From the IMG/VR virus record IMGVR_UViG_3300046355_000046, positions 1-64,000 of that record: DNA of 64,000 nt, one strand, 5' to 3'. The translations under genes were made by a program, and so were the position numbers. Below the pieces are notes generated by a model that did not search any database, had not been told where the DNA came from, and saw nothing but the letters and a program-made list of their open reading frames with translations. Numbering within the stretch: position 1 is the first letter of the stretch; each line of letters starts with the position of its first letter. Positions 9,338 to 18,819 of this stretch are shown here, piece by piece. The DNA comes from a virus.

Positions 9338-11491
9338 ATGGGAAAAAATACACAGATAGCTGAATTAATAAATTACATTTCCGTTAACGGAAGTGGTGAC
9401 ATTGTCATGACCGGTAATCTTATTATGCCAGGTGGTGCACAAGCAGCTACTCAATCATATGTAAATACTGCTATATCTAATCTAGTTAATGCAGCACCTA
9501 CTGCTTTAGATACTCTTAAAGAGTTAGCTACAGCTCTTAATAATGATGCTTCATTTGCTACTACAGTTACAAACAGTATAGCTTCTAAGTTAGCTTTATC
9601 TGGTGGTACTCTTACTGGTCAATTAAGTGGCACTAATGCTAGATTCTTTGGATCACAAGCTTATTATGCAGAAGTTAGTGCAGATTCTGCTGGTGGTTTT
9701 ATACAAGCATATAATGCTTCTACATTAAAGTATCAACCATATTTAATATATGGAGGTAGTAATACAACTGGATTTTCTTTAATCACAGTAAATAATTCAG
9801 GGACTTCTTTTAGTGGAAGTGTAGCTATTGGTACATCATCTGCACCAGGTTTTCCACTTGACTTAGTAACGTCTACTGTTGGAACATTTAATACAATTGC
9901 TCAATTTCAAAATACAGATTATACTGCTAACAATAGAGCATTTATTAGAGTTAGGCAATGGGCAAGTGCCGGTGGTTCATACAGTTCATATTTTGGTACA
10001 GGTCAAGATGGTAATCTTTATGTAATAGCTAATAACTCTGCAAGAGGTGGAGATTTAATTATTAATGCTGGTAATGGTTACTTAGGTTTAGGAACTAATA
10101 ACCCAGTTTCTAAATTAGACATTAATGGTGGAAATATACGTCTTGGAGAATATTTAAACAGTGCATCTTCTTTAATTGGTAAACAAAGATCAGCTACTGG
10201 GGTGTTTTATTCTTCTATAGAATTCTATTCAACTACTTCAGAAGATGTTATTATATTTAATACTCACCTATCTGGAGTATCAGCAGGAGAAAGAGTTCGT
10301 ATTACTGGTTCAGGTAACATGGGTGTTGGTGATGTAAGCCCAAGTCAAAAGTTAACTGTTGCTGGATCAATAAAAATGAATCAAGATGCTGCTTTAAGAG
10401 CAGGGTCTTCAGATAACTGGATTATTGGTCAAGATTCTGGTACTAACATTATACATCTTGGCTCTGCTTCAGTTGCTAATGATATAAGATTTGACTCCTC
10501 AAATCAAGCAGGTAATGTTATAATTAAATCAAATGGTAGACTTGGTATAAATACTATAGATCCGGCAACAACATTTGATGTTAATGGAGCTATGGGTTTA
10601 CGTGGAGGTAATTATTTTTACTTTGGTCATACAACTTCAAATATTGGTGGATGGACAACAAGAATGTACGCAAATGGTGCTACACATGTGTTTAATGCAA
10701 ATGGTTTTGCTTTTACTAATGAAGGATATGGTTCAACTACATGGTTAGGAATTAATAGTTCTGGTACTGCTACTTTTTCTGGAGCAGTGAACGTAAATAA
10801 TTCTATAACCACAACTCATTCTTTATTCTCTACAAGAAATATACTTGCTGGAGATCCTACACCTTTGCATTTAAACTACTCATCATCTGATGGTGTAGGA
10901 CCTGCTATAAGACTTGGTTCTGGAGCAAATGGATTTTGGGATATACAACCAAGTAGTAATAATACAAGATTATCTTTTGAGTGGACTGATAGTACCAATA
11001 CTTTAAATTTATATTCAAATGGTAGTGTATCAATAGGTTCAGCAATATCTAACGTCTCAAATAAGTTAGCAGTTAGTGGTGCAATTAGAGCTAATAGATC
11101 AGTATTTGCTTGGTATCAAGGCGGTACAAATAACTGGGATAATTATAATTACTTACACTTAAAAACAAATTTGTATGCTGGTGGTGCAGGTAATACTCAA
11201 TATACTATGTCTTTATTTTATGGAAGATATTATTCATATACTGGAAGTATAAGAGAAGGGCATCAAGGTTGGCATAATTGGAGTGGATCACTTTATAGTA
11301 TAGCAACAACAGGTACATTCTGGGGTTCTCCTTATGTATCATCAGATGGGTATGTTGTTTTAGTTGTTAATATTGCTTCTGGTAACTATTTAGGAATAAC
11401 TATTGACTGGCATCAAGCATATGAATATCCATTTAGAGATAATTATGTAACAAATGTTATTCAGTCAAATAGTGCAAGTGGTGTTTATTAA
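9338..11491 (+). CDS. Tail fibre, 717 aa
   Basis: Residues about 20-100 carry the widespread fibre-shaft block AATQSYVNTAISNLVN, then APTALDTLKELATALNND and LALSGGTLTGQLSG, shared with the fibres at 11625 and 13356. The middle has repeated GIGT/GLGTNNP-type beta turns typical of fibre shafts. The C-terminal 130 residues (AWYQGGTNNWDNYNYLHL onward) are Tyr/Trp-rich and look like a globular receptor-binding head. No S74 chaperone at the end. The distinct head attached to a conserved shaft suggests host-range diversification. Confidence 0.85.
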   Translation: MGKNTQIAELINYISVNGSGDIVMTGNLIMPGGAQAATQSYVNTAISNLVNAAPTALDTLKELATALNNDASFATTVTNSIASKLALSGGTLTGQLSGTNARFFGSQAYYAEVSADSAGGFIQAYNASTLKYQPYLIYGGSNTTGFSLITVNNSGTSFSGSVAIGTSSAPGFPLDLVTSTVGTFNTIAQFQNTDYTANNRAFIRVRQWASAGGSYSSYFGTGQDGNLYVIANNSARGGDLIINAGNGYLGLGTNNPVSKLDINGGNIRLGEYLNSASSLIGKQRSATGVFYSSIEFYSTTSEDVIIFNTHLSGVSAGERVRITGSGNMGVGDVSPSQKLTVAGSIKMNQDAALRAGSSDNWIIGQDSGTNIIHLGSASVANDIRFDSSNQAGNVIIKSNGRLGINTIDPATTFDVNGAMGLRGGNYFYFGHTTSNIGGWTTRMYANGATHVFNANGFAFTNEGYGSTTWLGINSSGTATFSGAVNVNNSITTTHSLFSTRNILAGDPTPLHLNYSSSDGVGPAIRLGSGANGFWDIQPSSNNTRLSFEWTDSTNTLNLYSNGSVSIGSAISNVSNKLAVSGAIRANRSVFAWYQGGTNNWDNYNYLHLKTNLYAGGAGNTQYTMSLFYGRYYSYTGSIREGHQGWHNWSGSLYSIATTGTFWGSPYVSSDGYVVLVVNIASGNYLGITIDWHQAYEYPFRDNYVTNVIQSNSASGVY

Positions 11492-11502
11492 AAAATAATA
11501 TT

Positions 11503-11622
11503 ATGACAATTAACATTAATGATATTAAGTTTCCATATGTAGCAGAAGGTGATCGTGTATTACACGAAGATGGTAAATGGTACGTATATACAAACGGAAC
11601 TTGGATAGTAGAAAATAATTAA
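11503..11622 (+). CDS. Small protein between fibres, 39 aa
   Basis: ATG at 11503 and TAA at 11620-11622 give a 39-residue product (MTININDIKFPYVAEGDRV..., then GKWYVYTNGTWIVENN). It sits snugly between two fibre genes, 11 bases after one stop and 2 bases before the next start. The W-Y-V-Y-T-N-G-T-W strand pair resembles the short 'dG-x-W' hairpin of fibre collars. Probably real because of its spacing; function unknown. Confidence 0.5.
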   Translation: MTININDIKFPYVAEGDRVLHEDGKWYVYTNGTWIVENN

Positions 11623-11624
11623 TT

Positions 11625-13328
11625 ATGGCACAAACTCGTGATACAGGATTTTTAAGAAACCTCATCAGCTATGATGCTAGTGGTAATATAGTATTACCAG
11701 CTAATCTTACTGTGACCGGTAGTTTATTAACTAGTGGAGGAGCAACCTATGCTACACAGTCCTATGTTACAACACAGATGAGTAATTTAGTTAACGCAGC
11801 TCCTGGAGCACTAGATACTCTAAACGAGCTTGCCGCTGCATTGGGTAATGATGCTAACTTCTCTACTACTGTAACTAATAGTATTGCAACTAAACTAGCT
11901 CTTAGTGGAGGCACACTTACGGGAGCTTTAAGCGGTACAAGTGCTACGTTTAGTGCTAACACTTCAGGAGGTTTCGCTGGATTAACTTTAGCAAATGCGG
12001 GAACTGGAGCAGCTCAAATTTATCTGAATAATTCGGCTCAATCTTGGATTGTTAATTTAAGAACGGATAATCATTTTAGTGTTTTTAATGCTACTAGTTC
12101 AACTACTCCTTTTTTAATTAATACCACAGGCGCAGCCACGTTTTCGAGTAGTGTTACGGCAGGAGCATTTACTCCTAGTTATAGCACATCATACTTTGGA
12201 ACAGATGGAACTATTTCAAATTATAGTGCTGCAAATTATATGTATGTAAATGGTACGGGCGGACTTAGATTAAAAGCTGAGGGTGTTGGTTATCAGAAAA
12301 TAGTATTGGAGGGTGGAACATCAAATGATGTTTGGTTTACGACTGCCAATACCGAACGTATGCGGATTACTAGCGCTGGCAACGTAGGCATCGGAACGAC
12401 GGCGCCTGCTTATAATTTATCAGTAGCTAGTTATTTAGGCGTTGGTGCTCAAGGTGGAGGTGATATAGTATTAATAGGTGGAGGTTCTGGAGTAGGAGCT
12501 TTTATTCAATTAAGATATGCAACTGGAACTACAAACGTACATTTAGCTGGTAATGGTAACTCTTACTTAAATGCTTATTATGGTAATACTGGCATTGGTA
12601 CTACAAATCCAGCATCTACATTATCTGTTCAAGGAGAGATAGCTAAATATTGTACAACATCTGGTGTTGATGGAAACTTTCAAAATTTAATAAAGTATGG
12701 GTATAATTCTGATTTACAAAGTGGTAACTCTAATGCAAATAGATGGTTAGGAATAGATGCAACTGTAACAGCTGGAGCAGCAGTTATTAATACATTAAGA
12801 ATCAGGGCTTATGGTGGAGGAAGTGGAAACGCAGTTCCTGTAAATGTTGCTGATTTTAGAGGAGATCAGTCATCTGTATTTTATGGATATATAAAACATA
12901 CTACAAGAGTATTTAGTGGTAACTCATATGTAGGTAATCTTTCTCCTAATCTTAATACTGCGTATAGTAGAAACTATTTACTTGTTTGTGATCTAAATAA
13001 TATAGCTGGATTTTCTCTTAGTGGTCATATGAATGCAGCATCTTATGCGTGTTGGAATATGTCTTCTTTTTGGATTATGAAAAACTACTCATCAACAAAT
13101 GGATCTGCTGGTATTACAGGTATGTATAAAGGTGGAGGTTGTGATATGAATATTGTAGATTTAAACTATGCTGGTGGAAGATATATTGCAATAGGTTATA
13201 CAAGTAATCCTGAAGTAAATGGAATGTGGATTGGTTATAGAGTAAATCATTTACTAAATGCGGATGGTAGTGCAATTGTAGTACCAGATAGTAGTGTATC
13301 TATAAATTCAACATATGCTACATATTAA
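11625..13328 (+). CDS. Tail fibre, 567 aa
   Basis: The N-terminus (LISYDASGNIVLPANLTVTG) is a fibre-attachment segment shared in pattern with the genes at 13356 and 17034. It is followed by the shared shaft block (ATQSYVTTQMSNLVNAAPG, LDTLNELAAALGND, KLALSGGTLTGALSG). Residues about 240-265 read TERMRITSAGNVGIGTTAP, a shaft motif seen in many unrelated phages. DNA coding for that motif (12341-12409) is about 59% GC by hand count, far above its surroundings, which suggests recent recombination. The C-terminal third appears to be a globular head without an S74 chaperone. Confidence 0.85.
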   Translation: MAQTRDTGFLRNLISYDASGNIVLPANLTVTGSLLTSGGATYATQSYVTTQMSNLVNAAPGALDTLNELAAALGNDANFSTTVTNSIATKLALSGGTLTGALSGTSATFSANTSGGFAGLTLANAGTGAAQIYLNNSAQSWIVNLRTDNHFSVFNATSSTTPFLINTTGAATFSSSVTAGAFTPSYSTSYFGTDGTISNYSAANYMYVNGTGGLRLKAEGVGYQKIVLEGGTSNDVWFTTANTERMRITSAGNVGIGTTAPAYNLSVASYLGVGAQGGGDIVLIGGGSGVGAFIQLRYATGTTNVHLAGNGNSYLNAYYGNTGIGTTNPASTLSVQGEIAKYCTTSGVDGNFQNLIKYGYNSDLQSGNSNANRWLGIDATVTAGAAVINTLRIRAYGGGSGNAVPVNVADFRGDQSSVFYGYIKHTTRVFSGNSYVGNLSPNLNTAYSRNYLLVCDLNNIAGFSLSGHMNAASYACWNMSSFWIMKNYSSTNGSAGITGMYKGGGCDMNIVDLNYAGGRYIAIGYTSNPEVNGMWIGYRVNHLLNADGSAIVVPDSSVSINSTYATY

Positions 13329-13355
13329 AAAATAGAATAATAATAACTACATATA

Positions 13356-15971
13356 ATGAACAAACAAAGGAAGACCTCCCATATACTTAATGTATTTCAG
13401 TATGATGCTGATGGACACGTTGTGTTACCAGCAAGTCTTACTTTGAGTATAGCTCCGGGAACAGGGGATAATAATTCTAAAGTACCTACTACAGCATGGG
13501 TGCGTACATATGTATCTGGCCTGTCTTATGCTACTTCTGCTTCTGTAACGTCAGCTATAGCAGCTCTGGTAGATGCAGCTCCGAGTACGTTAGATACCCT
13601 TAATGAACTGGCAGCAGCCCTGGGAGATGATCCTAACTTTGCTACTACTATTGCTACCTCTATAGGAGGAAAGCTTGCTTTAACAGGGGGTACACTAACA
13701 GGAGATCTGACTTTATCTGGCATTAACCCGCGTCTTTACTTTACAGATACAGACAACAACCCGGATTACTTTATCAGTAACACGGATGGTACCTTTACTG
13801 TATATGACGTTACTAACTCAGTAGGAAGATTTAAGATCTATACAACAGGTCATGCTGAGTTTAGTAATAACCTAACAGCAGCATCTTTTATAAAGAGTGG
13901 TGGTACGGCAGCTCAGTTCCTTAAAGCGGATGGATCTGTTGATGCATCTACTTATCTGACAGGAATTACATCTAGTCAGGTAACAACCGCTTTGGGGTAT
14001 ACACCTTATAACATCTCTAACCCTGCTGGATACATAACAGGTATAACAAGTGCTAATGTAACTACAGCTCTTGGGTATACTCCTTACAATGCTACTAATC
14101 CTTCCGGATATACTACTAACACAGGTACAGTTACAACTGTATTTGGTGCAGGTTCATATGGTGGATTAACTCTTACTGGTACAGTAACTACAACCGGTAG
14201 TCTTACATTAGGTGGTACCCCTACTGGTAACTGGCCAATTAATGTAACTGGTTCATCAGCATCTGTTGATAGAACAATATCTGGTAGTAATGAAGCAAAC
14301 CTTGTATATGCAGCTATAGCCGATAATGACTTTTTTAGAATAAGAGTTGGTGGTTCTTCTAATGCAGGATGGGTAGAGATAGCTACAGCTGATGATGGTA
14401 CAGAGCCTATTTACGTTCGCCAATACACAGGTGTATTTAGTTCTCTTACAAGAACTCTTACATTATTAGATGGATCAGGTAATACAAGTTTTCCAGGTAC
14501 AGTATCAGCTCCTACATTTAGTGGAGCATTAAGTGGTAATGCCTCAACTGCTAGTTCTATATCAGGATATAATAATCCAACTACAGCAGCTACTGCTAAT
14601 ACAATAGTATATAGAGATAGTGCTGGAGATATATATGGTCGTTATTTATTTGGAAGTTACCAAAATAGTAGTGATGATGTAAGTGCAGGAAATATAACTT
14701 ACATAATGGCTAAGTTTGGTGATAACTATCATCGATCTGCAACAGCTTCTAAAGTACAAGCATTTTTAGGTCTTAATTCTGCTGCTTATCAAAACACAGG
14801 AGCATTTTTATCAAGTAGTGGTAGTGTAACAATTAATGGTGATTTAACTGTAGGAGTAGGTGGATCAAGTAATATATACATGAACGACAGTGATGAGGGA
14901 CAACGTCAGATACATTGTAACTCTAACCGTATTGGTTTCTTAACACAAGCAGGGGCATGGGGGGCATATTGTGATGATGGTGGTAACTGGTTTGCTAATA
15001 ATTTAAGTGGTACTAATACAGGTGATCAAACTAATATATCAGGTAATGCTGGAACAGTTGGTGGTTATTCAGTTTCTACATCAGGTTCTGCAAATACTAT
15101 TCCTACAAGAAATGCAAATGGTTATTTAAGTCCAGAAAACTGGATACAACTTAATGGTCATTATGGATTATATTCTGGTACAAACGGTGCTCATTTTTAT
15201 CCTAATAATAGCAGTTATGGGTCTTGGAAGTCAATAGGAGAGAGAAATGGTTGGAGAGGTATTCATTTTGGTGAAGGTACTGGTATGACTCTAATGATGA
15301 ACGAAACAGAGTTTGGTTTTCATAGAGAAGCTCATGGTTGGTATGCAAGATTTACATCTGGACGTTTTTATGGAGCATGTGACAACATATATAATTTAGA
15401 TTATGCTTTAGGTAATGCACATAACTGGACAGGAACTAATCAGTTTTTAAGAAACAATGGAGGACAATCTGTAAATAATTCTAATACAGCAGCTTTACAA
15501 GCATACTCTACAGGTAATAACTCAGCATTTATGTCATTCCATAAAGGAGGACATTATGCTATTAACATGGGTTTAGATGATGACAACGTATTTAGAATAG
15601 GTGGGTGGTCTGCTTCTGGTAATAGATTCCAAATGGACATGTCTGGTAATCTTACTATGGCTGGAGATGTTACAGCTTACTCAGATGCTCGTGTAAAAGA
15701 AAACATAGTTACTGTAGATGATGCATTAAATAAAGTTTTAGCTTTGCGTGGTGTGTATTATAATAGAATAGATTCTGATGATAAAAAAACAAAGATTGGT
15801 GTAATTGCTCAAGAAACTTTACAAGTAGTTCCAGAAGTTGTTAATCAAGATAATGATGGAATGTTTAATGTTTCTTATGGTAACTTAGCTGGATTATTTA
15901 TTGAGGCATTTAAAGAACAACAGAAACAGATTGAAGAACTTAAATCTATAATCAATGGCCTTACAAGGTAG
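13356..15971 (+). CDS. Tail fibre with C-terminal S74 intramolecular chaperone, 871 aa
   Basis: The attachment segment (FQYDADGHVVLPASLTL) and the shared shaft block (LVDAAPSTLDTLNELAAALG, KLALTGGTLTGDLTLSG) precede a Thr/Gly/Ser-rich shaft with several ALGYTPYN turns. Residues about 776-871 form a peptidase S74-type chaperone: SDARVKENI with candidate Ser776 and Lys781, then KIGVIAQETLQVVPEVV and a coiled-coil end. In this family the C-terminal domain drives trimerisation and then cleaves itself off. The last 17 bases overlap the next gene. Confidence 0.9.
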   Translation: MNKQRKTSHILNVFQYDADGHVVLPASLTLSIAPGTGDNNSKVPTTAWVRTYVSGLSYATSASVTSAIAALVDAAPSTLDTLNELAAALGDDPNFATTIATSIGGKLALTGGTLTGDLTLSGINPRLYFTDTDNNPDYFISNTDGTFTVYDVTNSVGRFKIYTTGHAEFSNNLTAASFIKSGGTAAQFLKADGSVDASTYLTGITSSQVTTALGYTPYNISNPAGYITGITSANVTTALGYTPYNATNPSGYTTNTGTVTTVFGAGSYGGLTLTGTVTTTGSLTLGGTPTGNWPINVTGSSASVDRTISGSNEANLVYAAIADNDFFRIRVGGSSNAGWVEIATADDGTEPIYVRQYTGVFSSLTRTLTLLDGSGNTSFPGTVSAPTFSGALSGNASTASSISGYNNPTTAATANTIVYRDSAGDIYGRYLFGSYQNSSDDVSAGNITYIMAKFGDNYHRSATASKVQAFLGLNSAAYQNTGAFLSSSGSVTINGDLTVGVGGSSNIYMNDSDEGQRQIHCNSNRIGFLTQAGAWGAYCDDGGNWFANNLSGTNTGDQTNISGNAGTVGGYSVSTSGSANTIPTRNANGYLSPENWIQLNGHYGLYSGTNGAHFYPNNSSYGSWKSIGERNGWRGIHFGEGTGMTLMMNETEFGFHREAHGWYARFTSGRFYGACDNIYNLDYALGNAHNWTGTNQFLRNNGGQSVNNSNTAALQAYSTGNNSAFMSFHKGGHYAINMGLDDDNVFRIGGWSASGNRFQMDMSGNLTMAGDVTAYSDARVKENIVTVDDALNKVLALRGVYYNRIDSDDKKTKIGVIAQETLQVVPEVVNQDNDGMFNVSYGNLAGLFIEAFKEQQKQIEELKSIINGLTR

Positions 15972-16506
15972 TGGAGCTATAAGCTTAAGTCAAATTAGAA
16001 ATGAGATGGTAGCTGCTGGAAATAGTAGTTACAGTCTTCGTTCTCTAAGTTCAACTGCTGGCAAAGGTACACCTGACTCTATGAGTGAGTTCTATGGTTA
16101 CGCTAGTGCTACTGATGTATATATAGAAGTATATGAACCAGGTGGTGAATTCTGGGAAGGATGTTATGATCCAGGTTATTATGCAGGTGGATGGTATGGT
16201 GACCATTGGGCTTATATGTACAATTACTCAACTGGTTGGGCTGATACTTTAACATTTGGTGGTAGTTATGGATTTACAGTTAAATCAGGTCAACAGATAT
16301 TAGTAACATCTAATTTCCAGCATATTAGCTCTGATACAGGTTGTGGTATGGCATATCAATGTTATGTATCTAGAAGTGGTGTTGGAGATGTAGCAACTTC
16401 GTTTCCGTTTACTGTTGGAAGTAATGGTGAAGCAAGCTATGTATTTACTCCTCCTATAAATAGTCCTTCAATCTATTTAACATCGTGGATAAGAAGAGTC
16501 GCATAA
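15955..16506 (+). CDS. Small fibre-locus structural protein, 183 aa
   Basis: Begins MALQGSGAISLSQIRNEM and continues with SMSEFYGYAS, the N-terminal signature of a phage structural family in which 'GaISLsqIr.E' precedes 'mSeFyGY'. The rest is Tyr-, Gly- and Trp-rich beta sequence. The start lies inside the S74 region of the preceding fibre (17-base overlap), implying translational coupling. Probably a baseplate or fibre-associated protein; exact role unknown. Confidence 0.7.
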   Translation: MALQGSGAISLSQIRNEMVAAGNSSYSLRSLSSTAGKGTPDSMSEFYGYASATDVYIEVYEPGGEFWEGCYDPGYYAGGWYGDHWAYMYNYSTGWADTLTFGGSYGFTVKSGQQILVTSNFQHISSDTGCGMAYQCYVSRSGVGDVATSFPFTVGSNGEASYVFTPPINSPSIYLTSWIRRVA

Positions 16507-16525
16507 AACTTAAAATATAAATAAA

Positions 16526-17014
16526 ATGGCATTAAAAATTACAAGTCAGATTGGTACAAACCGTGGTTTAACGTCTGAGGCATATATTAGAATTGGTAGT
16601 TATGATATACTAAAATCAGGAGAACTTCAGTTATGGCTTCAGATTTATCAAAATGAAACTGATGCTAATCAACCCGTAGGAGAAACTCCTTTGTATAAAG
16701 AATCTGTTAGTCTTGAGATTGGTAGTATTGTTAAAGTTCCTTTATTAAAACAACTTACTAGATCAGTAACTAAAGTTGAGTTAATAGATGAAGTTCAAAC
16801 AATTATTGTTCCTAAACTTGAAAATGGTGTTCAAGTAGGGACTGAAGAAAAAGAGATTACTAAAAAAGTACCTCAAGAGGTTACTGTAGAAGAACCATAT
16901 AGTATTCCTGATATGTCAATTATTGAAGGTCAAGACATTTTTGCTTTTGGATATACTAAGTTAAGAGAACATTTAGTGATGTTATTTGGAGAAGAAAATA
17001 TTGTAGATTGCTAA
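16526..17014 (+). CDS. Fibre-locus protein of a duplicated family, 162 aa
   Basis: Starts MALKITSQIGTNRGLTSEAY and ends FAFGYTKLREHLVMLFG with a C-terminal Cys. The gene at 20464 has the same start and end signatures but a divergent middle, so the two are paralogues. The middle is beta-rich and charged with many Val and Glu. No membrane segment or catalytic motif. Conserved ends with a variable centre suggest two interaction surfaces around a replaceable core; a structural adaptor is plausible. Confidence 0.75.
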   Translation: MALKITSQIGTNRGLTSEAYIRIGSYDILKSGELQLWLQIYQNETDANQPVGETPLYKESVSLEIGSIVKVPLLKQLTRSVTKVELIDEVQTIIVPKLENGVQVGTEEKEITKKVPQEVTVEEPYSIPDMSIIEGQDIFAFGYTKLREHLVMLFGEENIVDC

Positions 17015-17033
17015 TAGTAAAATAATATAAATT

Positions 17034-18815
17034 TTGATTAGTACTGACTCATACGGCAACACATATTTCCCAGCAGGAGTATCTGCAGGTAACTATCCTA
17101 TTACTGTTAATACACCTACACATGTATTAGTAGCAGGAGCAGGTGGTATTATATCTAAAGTAGCTACTAGTCAGTTGATTAGTAATACAGATGTAACTTC
17201 TGTGTTTGGTAGACAAGGTGCTATTACAGCTTTACCCGGTGATTATGATACTGATATGGTAAAGGAGCAAACAAACCTTTACTTTAGCAACGCTAGAGCT
17301 AGGGCTGCTTTATCAGTAACTACTGTAGGAAGTACTGGGCCTGCTACATATAATGCACTTACTGGTGTAATTAATATTCCTCAATATCAAAATGAATTTA
17401 ATGGTGTTAGTAGTTTTAATACTCGCACTGGAGCAGTAACGCTTACAGCACTTGATGTAACTACTGCTCTTACTTATACACCTATAGCTGTAGAGACAGA
17501 TCCTATATGGGCAGCACAAAAAGTATTGTATTATACTAAAGTACAAGCTGATGGTCTATTTTCATTAATAGGTCATACTCATTCAATAGCTAATATTACT
17601 GGTTTACAAACTGCATTAGATGGTAAAGAACCAAGTATTGCATCAGGTACGACTAGTCAGTATTGGCGTGGAGACAAAACTTGGCAGAACTTACCTGTTT
17701 ACTCTTTACCTACAGCTAGTACAACTGTATTAGGTGGTATTAAAGTAGGATCTAATTTGTCTATAGATGGTAACGGAGTTCTTTCTGCTGGTAATAGTTA
17801 TACATTACCAATTGCTTCTGCCACAGTATTGGGAGGAATAAAAGTAGGAACTAATCTTAGTATAGATGTTAATGGTGTTTTATCATCTACAGATACAAAT
17901 ACTTGGAATGCTAACTCAGTAAATGTTGCTGGGTATGTGGCAGCTCCTGGTGCTGTGACAAATAAAGTTTGGAAGACAGATGCATCTGGTAATCCGGCAT
18001 GGAGAGATGATGCTGATACTATAGTAACAAGTTTAGCATGGACTAGTATAACGGGTAGACCTACTGCATTATCTGACTTTACAAATAACTTAGGAAACTA
18101 TGGTGGTTGGGTAGTTAGAACTGGTGATACAATGACAGGTACACTTACTGTTAACACATCAGCTAGTACCAACGATGTTGCTTTATTTTATTCTGTAGAA
18201 CCACACGTTGACATTACTGCTGCTGGTGCTAGCAATACTGCTGCTCTTAGATTATTTCCTACAGATGGATATAATGCTCTTATTGGTCAGTTTAGAAGTA
18301 GCGGTAGATTAGTTTTAGTTGCATCTAATACTGAAGCTGTTTTTGTAGATAAGTCTGCAATAACAATTGGTACAGGTTCATCACTTAATTCTGAACTTAT
18401 ATTATATTCTTCTAACTATGGAAATGGTTATGCAACAAAGTTACAAGGAAGAAACAGTGATGGTAAGTTATGGTTTCAATATAGAGAAAACTCAACTACA
18501 TGGACTGATGTATTAAGCATAGGAAGCGTTGGTTTAACTGCAACAGCTTATTATGAATTTTCAGATATTAGATTTAAAAATGTATTAGAAACTAATCCAT
18601 CTGTTTTTATAGAAGGAATAGATGTAATTAAGTTTACAAGAAAAGGTGATAAACAAATTAGATACGGTTATTCAGCACAACAGATTAAAAAGATTTTACC
18701 TGATGCTGTAGAGGGTACTGATAAGCTAGTGGTAAACTATGTAGATGTACACACTCTTAAAATAGCTGCTTTAGAAAAACGTATTGCAGAACTAGAAGCT
18801 AAATTAAAAGTATAG
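17034..18815 (+). CDS. Tail fibre with S74-type chaperone, TTG start, 593 aa
   Basis: The frame is closed upstream by TAA at 17028-17030, and the first ATG is far inside, so TTG at 17034 is the most plausible start. The N-terminus ISTDSYGNTYFPAGVSAG matches the attachment segment of the 11625 fibre. The shaft holds SSFNTRTGAVTLTALDV and two TTVLGGIKVGSNLSIDGNG-type repeats. The end (residues about 510-593) is S74-like: SDIRFKN with Ser510 and Lys515, then YGYSAQQIKKILPDAV and a coiled coil. Expected to trimerise and self-cleave like related fibres. Confidence 0.85.
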   Translation: MISTDSYGNTYFPAGVSAGNYPITVNTPTHVLVAGAGGIISKVATSQLISNTDVTSVFGRQGAITALPGDYDTDMVKEQTNLYFSNARARAALSVTTVGSTGPATYNALTGVINIPQYQNEFNGVSSFNTRTGAVTLTALDVTTALTYTPIAVETDPIWAAQKVLYYTKVQADGLFSLIGHTHSIANITGLQTALDGKEPSIASGTTSQYWRGDKTWQNLPVYSLPTASTTVLGGIKVGSNLSIDGNGVLSAGNSYTLPIASATVLGGIKVGTNLSIDVNGVLSSTDTNTWNANSVNVAGYVAAPGAVTNKVWKTDASGNPAWRDDADTIVTSLAWTSITGRPTALSDFTNNLGNYGGWVVRTGDTMTGTLTVNTSASTNDVALFYSVEPHVDITAAGASNTAALRLFPTDGYNALIGQFRSSGRLVLVASNTEAVFVDKSAITIGTGSSLNSELILYSSNYGNGYATKLQGRNSDGKLWFQYRENSTTWTDVLSIGSVGLTATAYYEFSDIRFKNVLETNPSVFIEGIDVIKFTRKGDKQIRYGYSAQQIKKILPDAVEGTDKLVVNYVDVHTLKIAALEKRIAELEAKLKV

Positions 18816-18819
18816 TACA

